Program-made: the position numbers and the translations under genes
Notes under the pieces: generated by a model
What the model saw: only the letters and a program-made list of their open reading frames with translations
Database searches by the model: none
Told to the model about the DNA's origin: nothing
Source of the DNA: Exobasidium rhododendri
Taxonomy: Eukaryota > Basidiomycota > Exobasidiomycetes > Exobasidiales > Exobasidiaceae
Assembly: GCA_026210745.1 (NCBI GenBank)
Contig: CP110630.1
Coordinates: forward strand, 6,882,001 to 6,946,000
Direction: 5' to 3'
DNA length: 64,000 bases
Part shown: piece after piece, positions 9,533-21,440 of the stretch
How positions within the stretch are numbered: the stretch's first letter is position 1
Layout of the letters: every line of letters begins with the position of its first letter

Positions 9533-11659
9533 ATGGCTGCTAACCCTGTACGTATTGGGAGCGTGTTTCGGTGTTGACGCTCTTGCTGTACACTGACCCA
9601 TGATGTTCTGCTCTCAGACTGCTCGTCGCCTACCTGCCCGAGCACGCAGTGCAATCATCAGTGAAGCGCAAGAGCCATCAAGCAAATTGAGCAGCACGTC
9701 TACGAATCCTAGTTCATCCGTCGGAGGAATTGCTGCTCTTCGAAAGAGAACTGCCTTGGGTGATATGACCAATGCTAGCAGTCGTCGGGTGTTTGGAGGA
9801 TCAGCAACGAGCGAGAGTGTCCAATCCAGCGTGAAGAATGTGTCGAGCGGAGCTGTCACGAAAGGCAAGTTGGCATTGCGAGACTCCAATGTCACGACGA
9901 CGGGCGCGTCAAGGGTGGGCAAAGTTGTCAACGGCAAGCCAGTCGCTACGGCACCTTCACAGGTAATTCCAAAGGCAAGCAAGCAACCAGCGGCAACCGT
10001 GATAGACGGCAACAGACCAGTGCGAACCTCCAAGCGAGCAACGACTGCAGTGTCAGGCATTCCCGCGAGGACAAAGGTTGCCTCGAATGCTTCGACGTTC
10101 TCACGGTCCAATTCTGTGCAGAGTACGGGCTCACAGAAGAATGCCGTGAACAGCAAAGAAGCTTCTGTGAAGACTGCGACAGGTGATCGAGACGTCAACA
10201 AGCGGGTCAAGACGGATCGAGGGGAGAAGCGAGTGACCACCACAGCCGGGCACAAAGATAGCGAAGCTGGCAATCTCCTGCACAAGAAGTCATCCGTCGC
10301 TGCTGCCACGAAAGAAGTACCCGAGGAAGACTTGCCGGCCAAGGATGAAGGCTGGGAGGACTTGGACGCAGAGGATGCAGATGACCCACTCATGGTGGCC
10401 GAATACGTAAACGAGATCTTCGACTACATGAAGGAGCTCGAGGTGAGAAGATAGAGAGAGAGGAAGAGAGAGAAAAGAGAGGACGTCTCGTGGAATGATG
10501 AGAATTGTCTTGCTCACCGTCTGTCTCTCACACTTCTTCCCTTGGAACGACAGATGGACTATATTCCCAGCGGAGACTACATTGACAAGCACCCCGACAT
10601 CAACTGGGAGATGCGTGGCGTGCTTGTCGATTGGCTCATTGACATCCACAGCAAGTTCCGACTACTTCCAGAGACTCTCTTCTTGGCGCAGAATATTGTG
10701 GACCGCTTCTTGACACTACGAACGATCAGTCTGAACAAGCTGCAGCTGGTCGGCTTGACGGCTATGTTCTTGGCAGCAAAGTATGAAGAGGTGCTGTGCC
10801 CTAGTGTCCAGAACTTTCTCTACCTCGCAGAAGGCGGCTACACCGAGGAAGAGATCCTCAAAGCGGAGAGGTACATGCTCAAAGTTCTCAAGTTCAGCTT
10901 TAGTTATTCCAATCCAATGAATTTCTTACGACGAATCAGCAAGGCAGACAATTACGACATACAGACGAGGACAGTGGCCAAGTTTTTGTGAGTGGAACGA
11001 TTTAGAGAGGAGGAGAGAGAGAGAGAGAAGGAGAAGACGCTAACACTTTCACTGCTCTACTCAGCATGGAGATTTCTCTGGTAGATCACCGTCTTCTTGA
11101 GCATCCTCCTTCGCTAATTGCTGCTGCTGCCGTGTGGAATGCTCGCTTGGTGCTTGAGCGGGGCGATTGGAGCCCCACCTTGGTGCATTATTCTACCTAC
11201 TCTGCACAAGAATTGTTGCAGACTGCCGAGCTGATGCTCGACTACTGTCTACGACCGGTACAGCACCAGTGTTTCATCAAAAAGTACAGCGGTAAGAAAT
11301 TCATGAAGGCTGCACCGTACGTGATCGAATGGAGCAAGAAGACGTACGGTGATTTCACCGAGGAAGATATCAAGGAGGAGGAGCTGTTGCTTGATTTATT
11401 TGCTCAATTTGGGTATGAGAGGGCGAGTAGCATTCACAAGACCATCAGCGAGCGTGGTAGCACAGCCGGACCAGAAGAAGATATCGACGAGGAAGAGGAA
11501 GAGCAGCAGCAATTTAACGAGGAGGAAGAAGCAGAGGAGGAATTAGAAGATGAACAAGAAGAAGAAGAGAAAGTAGAATACCCGCACAGCAAAGACCAGC
11601 AGCAGCAGCAACGTCACAATCAAGGCATCACTTCGAGGAGGGAGAAGGCGAGGAAGTGA
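9533..11659 (+). CDS. G2/mitotic-specific B-type cyclin
   Basis: This is the regulatory partner of Cdk1 for entry into mitosis. Four exons: 9533-9547 (only 15 nt, MAANP), 9618-10442, 10554-10987 and 11065-11659, giving 622 residues. A canonical destruction box RTALGDMTN lies at about residues 49-57, so turnover by the anaphase-promoting complex is expected. A long Ser/Thr/Lys-rich disordered region follows. The cyclin box starts near residue 281 (MDYIPSGDYI, MRGVLVDWLIDIHSKF, LAAKYEEV), and the second cyclin fold follows (FFMEISLVDH, WSPTLVHYS). The C-terminus is unusual: after the second fold (ending near FTEEDIKEEELLLDLFAQFG) there is a tail of more than 70 residues dominated by Glu and Gln. 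The family is certain; which B-cyclin paralogue it is cannot be told. Confidence 0.95.
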
Positions 11660-12361
11660 ACGGGGAGGCGGTCAACACTTTCCTCGTTAGAAGCCTCAAC
11701 TTCCCCTTCCACCCCCCTTTAATGCATTGCAACATCTTATGACTGCTACTAAATGAACGTCTTCTCTCTACACATCACACCAAGCCCCTTCCCTTCTCCT
11801 CTCTTCAAGCCAAGCCTATTCCACTCCTAGCAACTACTACAATCGTCACTACTAGTAATACATCTCTATTTTACGACTATCCACTCCTCCGCCTCCTTTC
11901 TATCTTTCTAGCCTTCCGCTTCTCAAACTTTCTACATGCTCTTCACAAGACCTTCCACTTCCCCCTTTCCTTACATGTTCCGTCGCTCACAACACACCAA
12001 ATCTCATCAGACATGACTTTGTTGCTCACCCGCCTTGAAAGAGGGTGCCCCCTTAGTCTGAGCACCGAAAATGAAGTCGTCATTCGAAGGAGAGACAACG
12101 CTTCACTGCCTGGAGACTCAAAGTCGAGGTCCGTGCGACTACACCACGTGATATGTGTTGCTGAGAGCCATAAGGTTCAATTCCGATGGCAGCGTATGGG
12201 CATATAGTCCATACCTGATCAGCCTTCCCGCTCTGTGCAAATATATCGCAGCACACCTGCCACCTCCGAAACGCACATACTTCAAGCTGGCTACTATTGC
12301 ACATAACAGTCTGTCGACACAGGCGTTTAGGCCTGACACAAAAGCTGTTACGTGAAGCAAG
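11660..12361. other. Intergenic region upstream of SEC8
   Basis: Some 700 bases, strongly CT-rich from 11700 to 12000 and mixed afterwards. This would contain the cyclin B 3' end and the SEC8 promoter. No gene or RNA is seen. Confidence 0.5.
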
Positions 12362-15300
12362 ATGTTGAATCGAGCAAAAAGTACAAAGGACATACGATCA
12401 CGTATCAAGCATGAGAATGTCAACCTGGGTGCAGGAGCAGAGATGGGAGGAGTGCCGAATAATCGTGGTCTGCACGACAACGCCTTCGTAGTGCAGTCGA
12501 GTGGCAAGCAAGCGCCTGTTACAACGGGCGCCCATCGTGCTACACCAAGCGTAATCTCGAATCATTCGACCAACAATCCTTTACTACAGATGGGAGGCAT
12601 TCCTCGAAGTAGTAGTGGAGACGTATTGCACAATCAGCAATTCTTTCAGCAGCAGCAGCAGCAGCAGCAACAGCAAAATCAGCAGCAACACTCATACTAC
12701 CAAGGAGGAGATCCTCGACACCAGCCACATCCACTTGGAGCAGGCCCGTCGTTTGTTTCACTGAGTCCTTCCGATAGTGTAAGTAATTTTGAAGGGAGGC
12801 CTGGAGGAATGATGACGAGCATGGCTGGTCAGCTCTTCGAGCCGAGTGCCGGTAGTACAGCATCGTTTGCCCAAGCTTTGAATGATCCTAGTCAGCCTCT
12901 TCGACCTGCAAGGAGCGGTAGAAGACCTCAACAGCAGTCATACTCACAGGAACGCGACGCATACCCACAACAGGAAGGATCTCAATCGTCTGATCCTAGT
13001 ATGTCTTCTGCTGGCCGTAATCTTCTCAATACATCGAGTCGCAGACAAGGTCAGTCAGCTTCGACGAAGGACTATACAGTCGAGAAGGCTGGACCGGTCG
13101 ATCGGCATGGAAGGAGTGCCAGATTGATGGCACAAGTGGTAAAGCAAGACGATGGTCGAGCAACACCCAACAGCCTACAGTCGGAAGACGAAAGCGGTTT
13201 GGGGCATACACGGGAAGAGATGCATGAGCCTCAGTATGCTTCAGCAGCGAAATCCTACGATTCTCAAATTACTATATCACCGCCGCTGGGAAGTCTGAGT
13301 CGCCAAGAGGAACCTGCTGCTTTGAGCAGCGTGTTGAATGCTCTTACACAAGCAGGACGAAAGAAAGGTCAAGCCAGGATAATGAGAGGCACGACGGCCG
13401 AAGAAGAATCAAAGAGGAGGAAGAGTGAGCGTAAGGTAGAGATGGCGAGATCAAAGGATTCGAAACCACTGGAGCATTATATTGACCGACAAGATGAGAG
13501 GTCATTTAGAGAAATCTGTGCAGTGTTGAGAAAGGTACAGGAAGAGTGGGGATTCGTGGTAGAGGATGACTTCAACAGTGTAGCACTCGCTTTGTCGCTC
13601 CTGGACGGTAGCTCGATAGGGGCGAGCAAGATGGAATTCGAAGAGATCAAAGAGCTGATTGAGAGGGCTTTGCAGGGAACAGTAGATGGTGAGTTGATGA
13701 AGAGAGAGAGCACAATCATACTTACGTAGCGCCATTGTCTGAAATCACTATCACTTTTAGATCACCACGAATCATTTGCGACTGCAATCTCACTGCATAA
13801 CAACGTTCTGTCCTCTCTTGGATCGGCACAGAATGGTGTCTCGGCTGCTCGTAGGAGATTGCGTGATTCGAAAGAGGCACTGGGAGCCAAGCGAGCCGAT
13901 CTCGTGCAACTATGGCATCGTTCGCAGGTTGTGAAAGACAATCTACGACTGCTAGACACGATTGATAATCTGAAAGGAGTTCCTGATAGGCTCGAGTCAC
14001 TCATGTCGGAGAAGCGGTTCCTCGAAGCAGTCAATCTACTCATGAGGTCACTCAAGATGGTGGAAAAGTCTGAGATTGCAGAGGTGGGAGCAACTGCCGA
14101 TCTGAGGGGGTATTTGAAAGGACAGGAGCAAGCGATGTTCGACATTCTTATTGAAGAATTACACAATCATCTCTACCTCAAGAGTTTTTACTGTGACGCA
14201 AGGTGGAAGGCGTACACACCCGGGCAGAACGCCCTCCCGATACTTGACTTTGGGAAGGACTACGAGAGAGGAAAAGGGGAAGCAGAGGACCATGATGAGC
14301 CATCGTCGACTGAAAAGGTGCGAGGACCAACGAGTCAAGAGAAGCCCCTGAAGCTGTTCCAGTACCTCAAGTCACTAGCAGACAGGCCCAGCTTTGATCC
14401 GAACCTTGCGACAGATATGCCTGACTTGAGTGCTCCCAATGGACTGCTTTCATCTACGGCGAATCCAGGCACAAACATACTTACAGAAACCAAGATGACG
14501 TCCTCGCAAAGCATGGACTCGAACTTGGCAGCACCGTTGGGAGGCGGAGACTCGGCTGAGCAATTTCAAAGCCAGAACCCAGAAGCGGACTCTTTCTTGT
14601 ACATTGAAATGCTACTCGAGTCTCTGGCCAGACTGGGCAAGCTGAAAGTCACACAAGAGATCATACAACAGCGACTGACGACAGAGCTTCATCAATTGGT
14701 CGACTCGACGATTGAGGAAGTCGATTCAAGGAATGAATTGCTGCGTCGCTCGAGCGTCATGGTCATGCGACCCGAGTCTGTACTGCTTTCTAATGCAAGT
14801 GCACTGGCCCGCAGTTTTGCAGAAAGTACCCGCAACAGCTTTCGAAGCTCTTCTTTTGGTCGTTTCAGCACTTCCTTCGGTACAGCGATGGGTTCTTCGT
14901 CCTTGCGTCTTTCCACGCTGGAATCCAATCGAGTGGAGAGGGATGGTGAAACGATGCGCGATCTCTTCTGGACTCTCTTCAGTAAGTTGGAAGCAGTCTT
15001 GGAGGGGCATCGAGTCATCTTTGAGGTGGTCAAGAAGATCAGTAGTCGGGGAGCGTCTTCTGCATACAAGGCTGTCAAGATTGGGAAGCCTTCTAGCCTA
15101 CTGGAGATCTGGAGACCCATCCAAGCCGAGGTGAGAACGCTGCTCTACGAACACCTGATGGACGACGCAGAAAGCACTTCCGCTCGAAGGAACGTAACGA
15201 TCTCAGTGAACGAAGTCTTGCGTCAAGGAACATTTCAACGTGACCGCAATAAGCCCATTTACAAGCTCGTAGCTGATTCTGCCCCCAAAGCCGGCGTGAA

Positions 15301-17670
15301 CGTCAGCAGAAAGGACTTTGCCCCACTTCGGCGACATGAAGAAGCACTGACAAACGCACTGCGAGCTAGTGTGCCTGGTCTAGTAGGGGCAGTCGACAGC
15401 AACAACGCAATGGGAACCAGTGTTTCTATCGCCAACTTCCAGCAACAACAGAGTCAAGCAGCATTTTCGTCGACTTCTCTACGAACGAATGACTCCTCCT
15501 TTGCCAGTTCGGCAGGTCACAAGCTCCTCGTCAAACCTGATGCCTTTAATATTTCCGTCTTGTTTCAGCCGGCGCTTGCGTTCATCGAGAGGGTCAAGAT
15601 ACTCTTGCCGCCAGAAGCATCGGGCGAGTCGGACAGCGGCTTGAGCAGTAGTAGTGGTAAAGGGTTCAGTCGCTTCTTGGACGAATTCGTCAAGGACGTG
15701 TTCCTCAGTCAGCTGGAAGACAAAGTGCATGGCCTACTTACTACAGCCGTCGGTGGACCAGATGCGTTCCAGGAAGATGTCAACTCAAAGGGAAAGGCGG
15801 AAACGAAGCCGATCGTTCGATCTGCTGCCAATGTCATAGTCCTGATCGACAGCCTCTACAGCATGCTGCGAACCACGCCATTCCAGCGGGAGAGCTACTC
15901 TCACCTGATCATACAGACAATCGTGCAGTACTACCAACAGTGCCATGAAAAGTTTCGCGATCTTATAAGTAGCAGTACGACGTCGGCAACTTCGTCCGTC
16001 GAAGAAGCATCTACCGGTCTTTCTGTGCTTCCCACAGTTGTCCTCAGTGCCAAGTGGGCTCAGACTTCTGTGATCACCGACTGCTTGATCGAGGCACTAC
16101 ACCCGGACTGCGATCCTGTCAGAAGAAAGCAATTGTTCGATCTTGAGAACAAATTGGAGACGAACATGGCCAGCAGTACTTCTGTCACGATTTCGTCTTC
16201 GGCGGCGACAGCGGCGACAGGGGCTGACAACAAGACGAAGGGCACGATCAATCTCTCGGACTTGACGACGAGCAGGAAAAAGCTTATGGCATTGGGCAAT
16301 CTTCAAAATTCGATGGTAAGTAGTGCTTTGGAGATGTTTTATCTGTGTATGTGTTGCTTACGTCTGCTTATATTCCCTCCAACCACCTCAGCTCTGGTTC
16401 TACGAGCACATTCGAAAGCTCAAGGCGACCGAGGAAGACATACCGACCGCGCCTTCCACCCTTGCACGTCTCTCCGTCATAAGTAAAGTCAAGCCGCCTG
16501 CTTTGTCGATTCGAGAAGCGGGAGGAGGCGGCGGCGCAGGCAGCGGAGGTGCAGAAGATGATCCAAGGGAAGACGAGCTGAAGCTGCCCTTGAGGAAAGA
16601 GATGGCTGTTCGCTTTGATGCATTACCGAAGACGTTTGAGCACCTGTCGCACGTCATCCTTTTCACTCTACGCCTGGAGATTCGAGCAAGAACGATCCAT
16701 TACCTGGACCTAGCAGTCAATGAAGGAAACTACATGATTGAAGACGCCGTTCTGGAGCCTGATCCTCAGATTGTCGATCTCAACGCGGAATTGGCCTCGC
16801 TCGATGACATCTTTACTGACACTTTGCTGCCGGAGCATCATTCGTGAGTTGTGTGCTCTTTCTGCTCGAGTGAGAGGATTGCACTGACGATTCGTTCTGC
16901 TGCCCACTTTCCGCCTCCTGCTTCTTATTTCCCTTTTATGGCACAGCTTCCTGTTTGCTGGACTGGCCTCTCTGATGGACCTGCTGCTGTGTCAGGCTGT
17001 TCGAAAGATCCGGTATATGAACAGGCATGGCTTGACCAAGATGATCAGGAACATACTCGCCCTACAGCAAAGTCTTCGAAACATAGTCGTCATCCACGAG
17101 AGCGTCAACAAGGTCGAAAGGGGTGGTAGTGGCGGTGCTGCTACTAAGGCGGCGACGGCGACGGCGATGACGACGACAAACAGCCATACGAAGCAAGGAG
17201 CATGGGGATTCGAAAAGTCGACTAAGCTGTGGGAGTTGATAGGAAAGGAGCCGGAAGAAATGATGAAGTGGATAAAGACGATGGGACCGATGCATTCCTT
17301 TGACGACTATCGAGCGGCTCTCAATCTAATGCTAGGAATCGAAAATGGAGGCTGGTCCACTGTGGCAGGAAGCGCTATCGCCAGTCCCAGCATTCAACAA
17401 AGCTTTGCATTTAATTCAACGACGAATGGCGGTGGCACTACGGGAGGGCCGATCCTTCCCGGTGCACATCTGAAACCAGGCACGACGAACAAGATATCCG
17501 GCGATGTATCGAGGCAGAAACTAAACGAATATCGTGAGTAGACTAAGAGTGTCGCTTCTTTCTTCTTTCTCTTTTTTCATCTCCTGACATCCGCCTCCCT
17601 CTCTTTTTGACTCTTCTTTCTTTCTTTCTCAGTCATTGAACTGCATGAAGTAGCAGGCGACGCTCTATAA
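12362..17670 (+). CDS. SEC8: Exocyst complex component Sec8
   Basis: Sec8 is a subunit of the exocyst, which tethers secretory vesicles to the plasma membrane at sites of polarised growth. Five exons: 12362-13688, 13761-16315, 16392-16843, 16947-17533 and 17633-17670; phases agree at every junction. About 1652 residues, longer than the roughly 1000 of yeast or human Sec8. The excess is an N-terminal low-complexity extension of about 375 residues (Gln run near 95-110, many Ser/Gln/Gly). The Sec8 domain begins near residue 380 (FREICAVLRKVQEEWGF), continues with a coiled-coil region (RDSKEALGAKRADLVQLWHRS) and runs to the C-terminus (RHGLTKMIRNILALQQ). A 38-nt last exon ends the protein in IELHEVAGDAL; if that intron were retained the protein would stop two codons into it. 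Confidence 0.93.
12647..12693 (+). repeat. CAG/CAA repeat coding a Gln run in SEC8
   Basis: Near-perfect CAG units interrupted by CAA and AAT give a polyglutamine run in the disordered N-terminus of Sec8. It is likely length-variable between strains. Confidence 0.85.
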
Positions 17671-17883
17671 TTATTGCCCCATAGCATTTGTACAACAAAC
17701 ATCACTCATTATAGGATTGTATGCATGCAGCTCGTCTTATTGCCAGTGTCAGACTTGCACTCCATGGTTGAGTAGTGGGTAGACATAGCACCACGTCGGC
17801 ATTTATTCATAGACGCTTCTTGCGTAGTGCGGGTAACGATGGTACACTAGAGCTCGACTGAATCGGCATGATGATGATCTTCC

Positions 17884-18744
17884 TTACAGCACCGAAAATA
17901 CGGCGGCAGTGGCCAGGACTATGGTGCCAAGAGGGAGCGAGGAAAGGGCGTGCAATGTTGGTGCGCCATTCGCATTTGCCTGGGTGCTCTTATTTGTGTC
18001 GGCAGGAGCTTTGGTTGAAATGTTTGAAGCGGATGTGGTACTGTTGTGCATCGACCCAAAAGAGAGGGCGGAAGTGGGAGAGGGGCTAGAGGCGGAGGTA
18101 GAAGACTCGGTGTTGCTTGTGCCTGTGCTTGCTGTGGTGCCAGCATTGGAGCTGGAAGCAGTGGTGTTGCTTGAAGCAGTGGCAGGAGCACTAGCGGTCG
18201 AGGTGAAGGGGAGAGATGACCAGGTGTACGTCAAGTCGCCTCCTTCTGCTACGATCGTCACTCCGTTCTGGCCACTGCAGCTGTTCTTGTTGAAGTTGAG
18301 CATGTCGACTGGCTGCAGTCCAGAGCAGGGCGAGTAGCAGTCTGCACACGAATTTTCATAGCGATGAATTTTTGAGCTTGACTGACCGCGCAAACAATGA
18401 GCATAGACCAGACTCACCAACCATGCCTTGCTGTTTGGTACAGATGCCTGCAAAAAGCCGACGAGGACAGCGAGAGAAGTATCAGGAAAGCTCTGACGGT
18501 CAACTTGTGGCTCTATGCACTTCCGTTACTCACACTCCCAAGCCGAGCTGGAGCAGGGTCCACTGCTCAACTTGCTCTCATCAGCCTCGACAGTGTCCAA
18601 GCAGCTCGTGATCTTGTCTCGCGTATCTTGAGAGCATACAGCGCTCGGGTCGAGCTGCACTTCATCTGATGCATTTTGGGCCTCGACGGTTACAGCAGCG
18701 AGGAGAAGGGTAGTGAGGAGGAGTGCGGACGGGATGACGCGCAT
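17884..18744 (-). CDS. Secreted Cys-containing, Ser/Thr-rich GPI-anchored protein
   Basis: Three exons on the minus strand: 18744-18534, 18447-18418 (30 nt) and 18341-17884, encoding 232 residues. The start at 18744 gives a clean signal peptide (MRVIPSALLLTTLLLAAVTVEA). A short Cys-bearing domain follows, with Cys in PSAVCSQ, SCLD, SGPC, CICTKQQG, DCYSPCSG and NSCSGQ. Then comes a Ser/Thr/Ala-rich, probably O-glycosylated stalk and a hydrophobic C-terminus (LPLGTIVLATAAVFSVL) typical of a GPI-addition signal. It probably sits in the plasma membrane or cell wall. Many fungi have such small Cys-domain-plus-stalk proteins with no known function, and I name none here. Exon phases all agree, so the model is solid. 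Confidence 0.85.
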
Positions 18745-18994
18745 GGCGAGACTATGTAGACAGGCGGGGAGGTGAAAGGGGGGAATATAGAGAAGAGAGG
18801 CGAAGGATGGAAGTATATGAGTGGTCGGGGTGGACAGAAGGAAGTCGTGACACGGACATCTTGCTAAGGAAAAAGGGGCTGGGGTCGGCGGGCTTGCGAG
18901 GTGCGGCGTGGCCTCTTGGAGAGAGAGAGAACAAAGCGGCATTCATCTTGTCGTTCCACTGCGGAGTTCTGGAGAGCGTGGTATTGCAATTCGC

Positions 18995-20005
18995 TTAAGC
19001 GGACAGCTCCTGCAACACTTCGCTCGTCTTTTTCTCCAGGTCTATCCCAATCAAAGTGTCGAGAATCTTGACAAACTTGTCTTTGTCTCCACCAAGCAAC
19101 TTCGACAGTGCTTCTGCACCCACTTCGACATCCTCTGTGTCATCGACGAGACCGAACTCGACAGCCAGACCCAGTCCTCTCTTGTCGATGAAAGGGTACA
19201 CGCTTTCCCATCCCTTTTGAGCTTGAACTCGACGCAGGAAGATGTCTACACCCATCGGTCCTACGCCTTTGATGTTCGACGTGAGTAGGTCCCTGACCTT
19301 CTCCACAGCCTTTTGATGCGAATCTTCCTTCTTTGCTGCGTCTCGCACGGCACTCATGTGGATGGCTTCTTCTTCATCGTCGCTCCCTGCGATCTTGCGC
19401 AACCCTTCTACTAGGTCGCCCAGCTGTTCGGCCGTCTTCCCTTTGTGCTGTGTTCTGGCTTCCCACAGGGCTTCTCCTCGACCTTCGTAGCCTGCTTCCT
19501 CCATCGCTTTGGGCGTCGTCAAGGAAAATGGCGGATTGAACAAGGTCTGAATAGCGCGAAGTCCCAGCACATGACTGAATGGCCTGCTCAGTAAGGAAGC
19601 ACACACAAGTTGCTCAAAGGGGGTAAGACCCGGTGAGGCGTACGTGCGAAGTTCCTTTGTGTCGCCGCTACCTTTTGCCTTCTTGTCAGACTTCTTTCCT
19701 GAGCCTGCCTTGGGCGGATCCCTCTTTGTCGTACCGGCAGGCCAGTCCACCTCTCCATGCCCACGCGGTATTTGTGGGTAGGCGATCTTCTGCATCTCTT
19801 CACTCAAGAGCTTCTCGACGGTGGAAATTCTTCTCGACTTTGAGTCGCTCCCACTCTCCTTCTTCTCGGGAGAGGCAGCCACCCCGTCATCCTCCTTCTT
19901 TGCACTCTTGCTGCTCTTGGTCTTCTTTGATGTTGGTGGTGGTGCCGCCTCATCCTTCTCAGCCTTCACTGGGTTGCCTCGCTTCTCGCCGCGCTTTGGT
20001 GCCAT
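18995..20005 (-). CDS. HhH-GPD-fold (DNA-glycosylase-like) protein
   Basis: A single exon encodes 336 residues. The first 95 or so are Lys/Ser-rich and disordered, with nuclear-localisation-like clusters (SKKTKSSKSAKKE). The rest is an all-helical domain with a helix-hairpin-helix near residues 238-262 (NIKGVGPMGVDIFLRRV), followed by an Asp at the position of the catalytic aspartate (PFIDKRGLGLA). The Lys that bifunctional glycosylases carry in the hairpin is Met here. The protein is thus either a monofunctional-type glycosylase or a DNA-binding relative without activity. Close relatives in fungi are usually left as uncharacterised HhH-GPD proteins. The start MAPKRGEKRG follows a pyrimidine-rich leader. 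Fold assignment is fair; activity is unknown. Confidence 0.75.
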   Translation of the reverse strand: MAPKRGEKRGNPVKAEKDEAAPPPTSKKTKSSKSAKKEDDGVAASPEKKESGSDSKSRRISTVEKLLSEEMQKIAYPQIPRGHGEVDWPAGTTKRDPPKAGSGKKSDKKAKGSGDTKELRTYASPGLTPFEQLVCASLLSRPFSHVLGLRAIQTLFNPPFSLTTPKAMEEAGYEGRGEALWEARTQHKGKTAEQLGDLVEGLRKIAGSDDEEEAIHMSAVRDAAKKEDSHQKAVEKVRDLLTSNIKGVGPMGVDIFLRRVQAQKGWESVYPFIDKRGLGLAVEFGLVDDTEDVEVGAEALSKLLGGDKDKFVKILDTLIGIDLEKKTSEVLQELSA

Positions 20006-20738
20006 TGCGATTGGATGTAGTGCAGTATACCTTACAGATACATCGTAAGCTTGGATCTTCCCGTTCGTACTTTTCTTGAGTGATCGCGTAATATGCCTCC
20101 ACTCGGTAAATGTCTCCCTAGCTTACTCTTCTCGCCCAAAAGAGGAGGGGGGGGGGAAATTGTGTAATCTGTTAATTGCTCACGCTGAGGCTGTACATGT
20201 CTCTCAGACAGAACACGATGGATTGGGAGACTGAAAGATCCCTCACATCGACGAGGATGCGTAAGGAGATGGTCACAGTAGCTCCTCCCAGTCAAGCACA
20301 ACACGAGATGACACCAACTAGCTGTCCACATCAGATCTATCTCGCATAGCACATCCTCGTCCTATTTTGGGCAACTTTACCTCTTTTTTTTTATCTTGTC
20401 GTTAGCTCGCGATTCGAACTAGTTCGATGATCTCCTCTTATCCGTGTATCTTTTTGGTTCTTCGCACTGGCCAACCTGATGGTACAGCATTGCGCACACT
20501 AATTGGTGGGTTTGTAAAGAAAGTTTTAGTTAATATTAGGGAATCCTGAAGTCCCCACTCCAGTCACTTCACTGCAACTCCACTGTCCCACTTGTGTCTC
20601 TCACACACTTCCAGTACCTATCCACCACCCCCAAGGGCCTCTTCCTTCTTCCTCCTTCGCTCTCTTTTCTGAGAATTTCGAACCCCCCCCCCACTACTTT
20701 CGCCGACCATCACTATTCACCCTACTGACGACTGTGAC
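20006..20738. other. Intergenic region with homopolymer runs
   Basis: A 730-base divergent gap. It contains a G run at about 20148-20156, a T run near 20385 and a C run near 20684-20692, the last within a CT-rich leader just before the ATG at 20739. No gene is evident. Confidence 0.5.
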
Positions 20739-21098
20739 ATGGTGCACAGCCTTGCAATGTGCTTACGACCACCAACTCCAAGCTCGCTGACGAAGCCGGT
20801 ATCTTTTGGCGTCATCGATCCATCTCGACGAGTCAGTCGAGCAGAACTAGATCGACTCGATCTACTCTGGCGAGAGAAACATCAACGAACGGGACCATCA
20901 CAGATCACCAACAGTCGAGCAAGTATCGAAAGTGACATGACCCGCGTTGAAGGCCGTCACTATCAGTGTCAAGTGGTCTTGCCGCAAGAAATCACATCGA
21001 CGGCCAATACCAACAACACCACCAGACCACGCAGCCTGAGCGTCAAGACGTGGCTATTCCCTCGGAAGCAACAACAGGTGCACGTCGCCGCCGCATGA
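20739..21098 (+). CDS. Small hypothetical protein
   Basis: A single-exon frame of 119 residues that I do not recognise. It begins MVHSLAMCLRPPTP, has a charged helical segment in the middle (SRAELDRLDLLWREKHQR), and ends with SVKTWLFPRKQQQVHVAAA. It has no signal peptide, membrane segment or Cys pattern. Support comes from its position after a long pyrimidine-rich leader ending in GACTGTGACATGG, like the real genes here, and from balanced composition. It stands alone between divergent and convergent neighbours. It could be a chance frame in a non-coding transcript. Confidence 0.42.
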   Translation: MVHSLAMCLRPPTPSSLTKPVSFGVIDPSRRVSRAELDRLDLLWREKHQRTGPSQITNSRASIESDMTRVEGRHYQCQVVLPQEITSTANTNNTTRPRSLSVKTWLFPRKQQQVHVAAA

Positions 21099-21440
21099 TT
21101 GGAGTGAGTGGTAGGATACATCTTGCAATCGAGTCGTGCTCCTGCTAATCTTCCTCCTACTCGGTCATTCGCTAGACACGTCCTTATCTCTTTCCCTCAA
21201 CTCGCTCCCTCGCTCTTCCCCGTCTGATTTCCTCGACGACAGAATTTGTATATTGATCTGTACTTGTTACGCATGAATGAGTACGCTCGCTCTCTCTCAC
21301 AATTGAGCAGGGGTAATGTCTTTGATTTCTAGCATCGGGCGTGGGACACGGCGGAAGGCGGATGTGCTGTCCCGAAGGCTGATCTATCTATGCACATTGT
21401 CGTTTCATTGCACAGCAAGGGTCTTTGCCTCTCACTCGGC
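21099..21440. other. Convergent intergenic region
   Basis: This lies between the 3' ends of the small hypothetical gene and the transporter gene. It is CT-rich at 21170-21310 and nothing else is recognised. Confidence 0.5.

Noticed and set aside
9614..10393. A 259-codon open frame on the minus strand opposite cyclin B
   Set aside because: The plus strand carries the destruction box and continues by splicing into the cyclin box; the antisense frame has no start context or family signal.
12173..12183. GGTTCAATTCC, an exact match to the tRNA B-box / T-loop consensus
   Set aside because: The flanking bases cannot form a T-stem and there is no matching A-box or acceptor stem, so it is not a tRNA.
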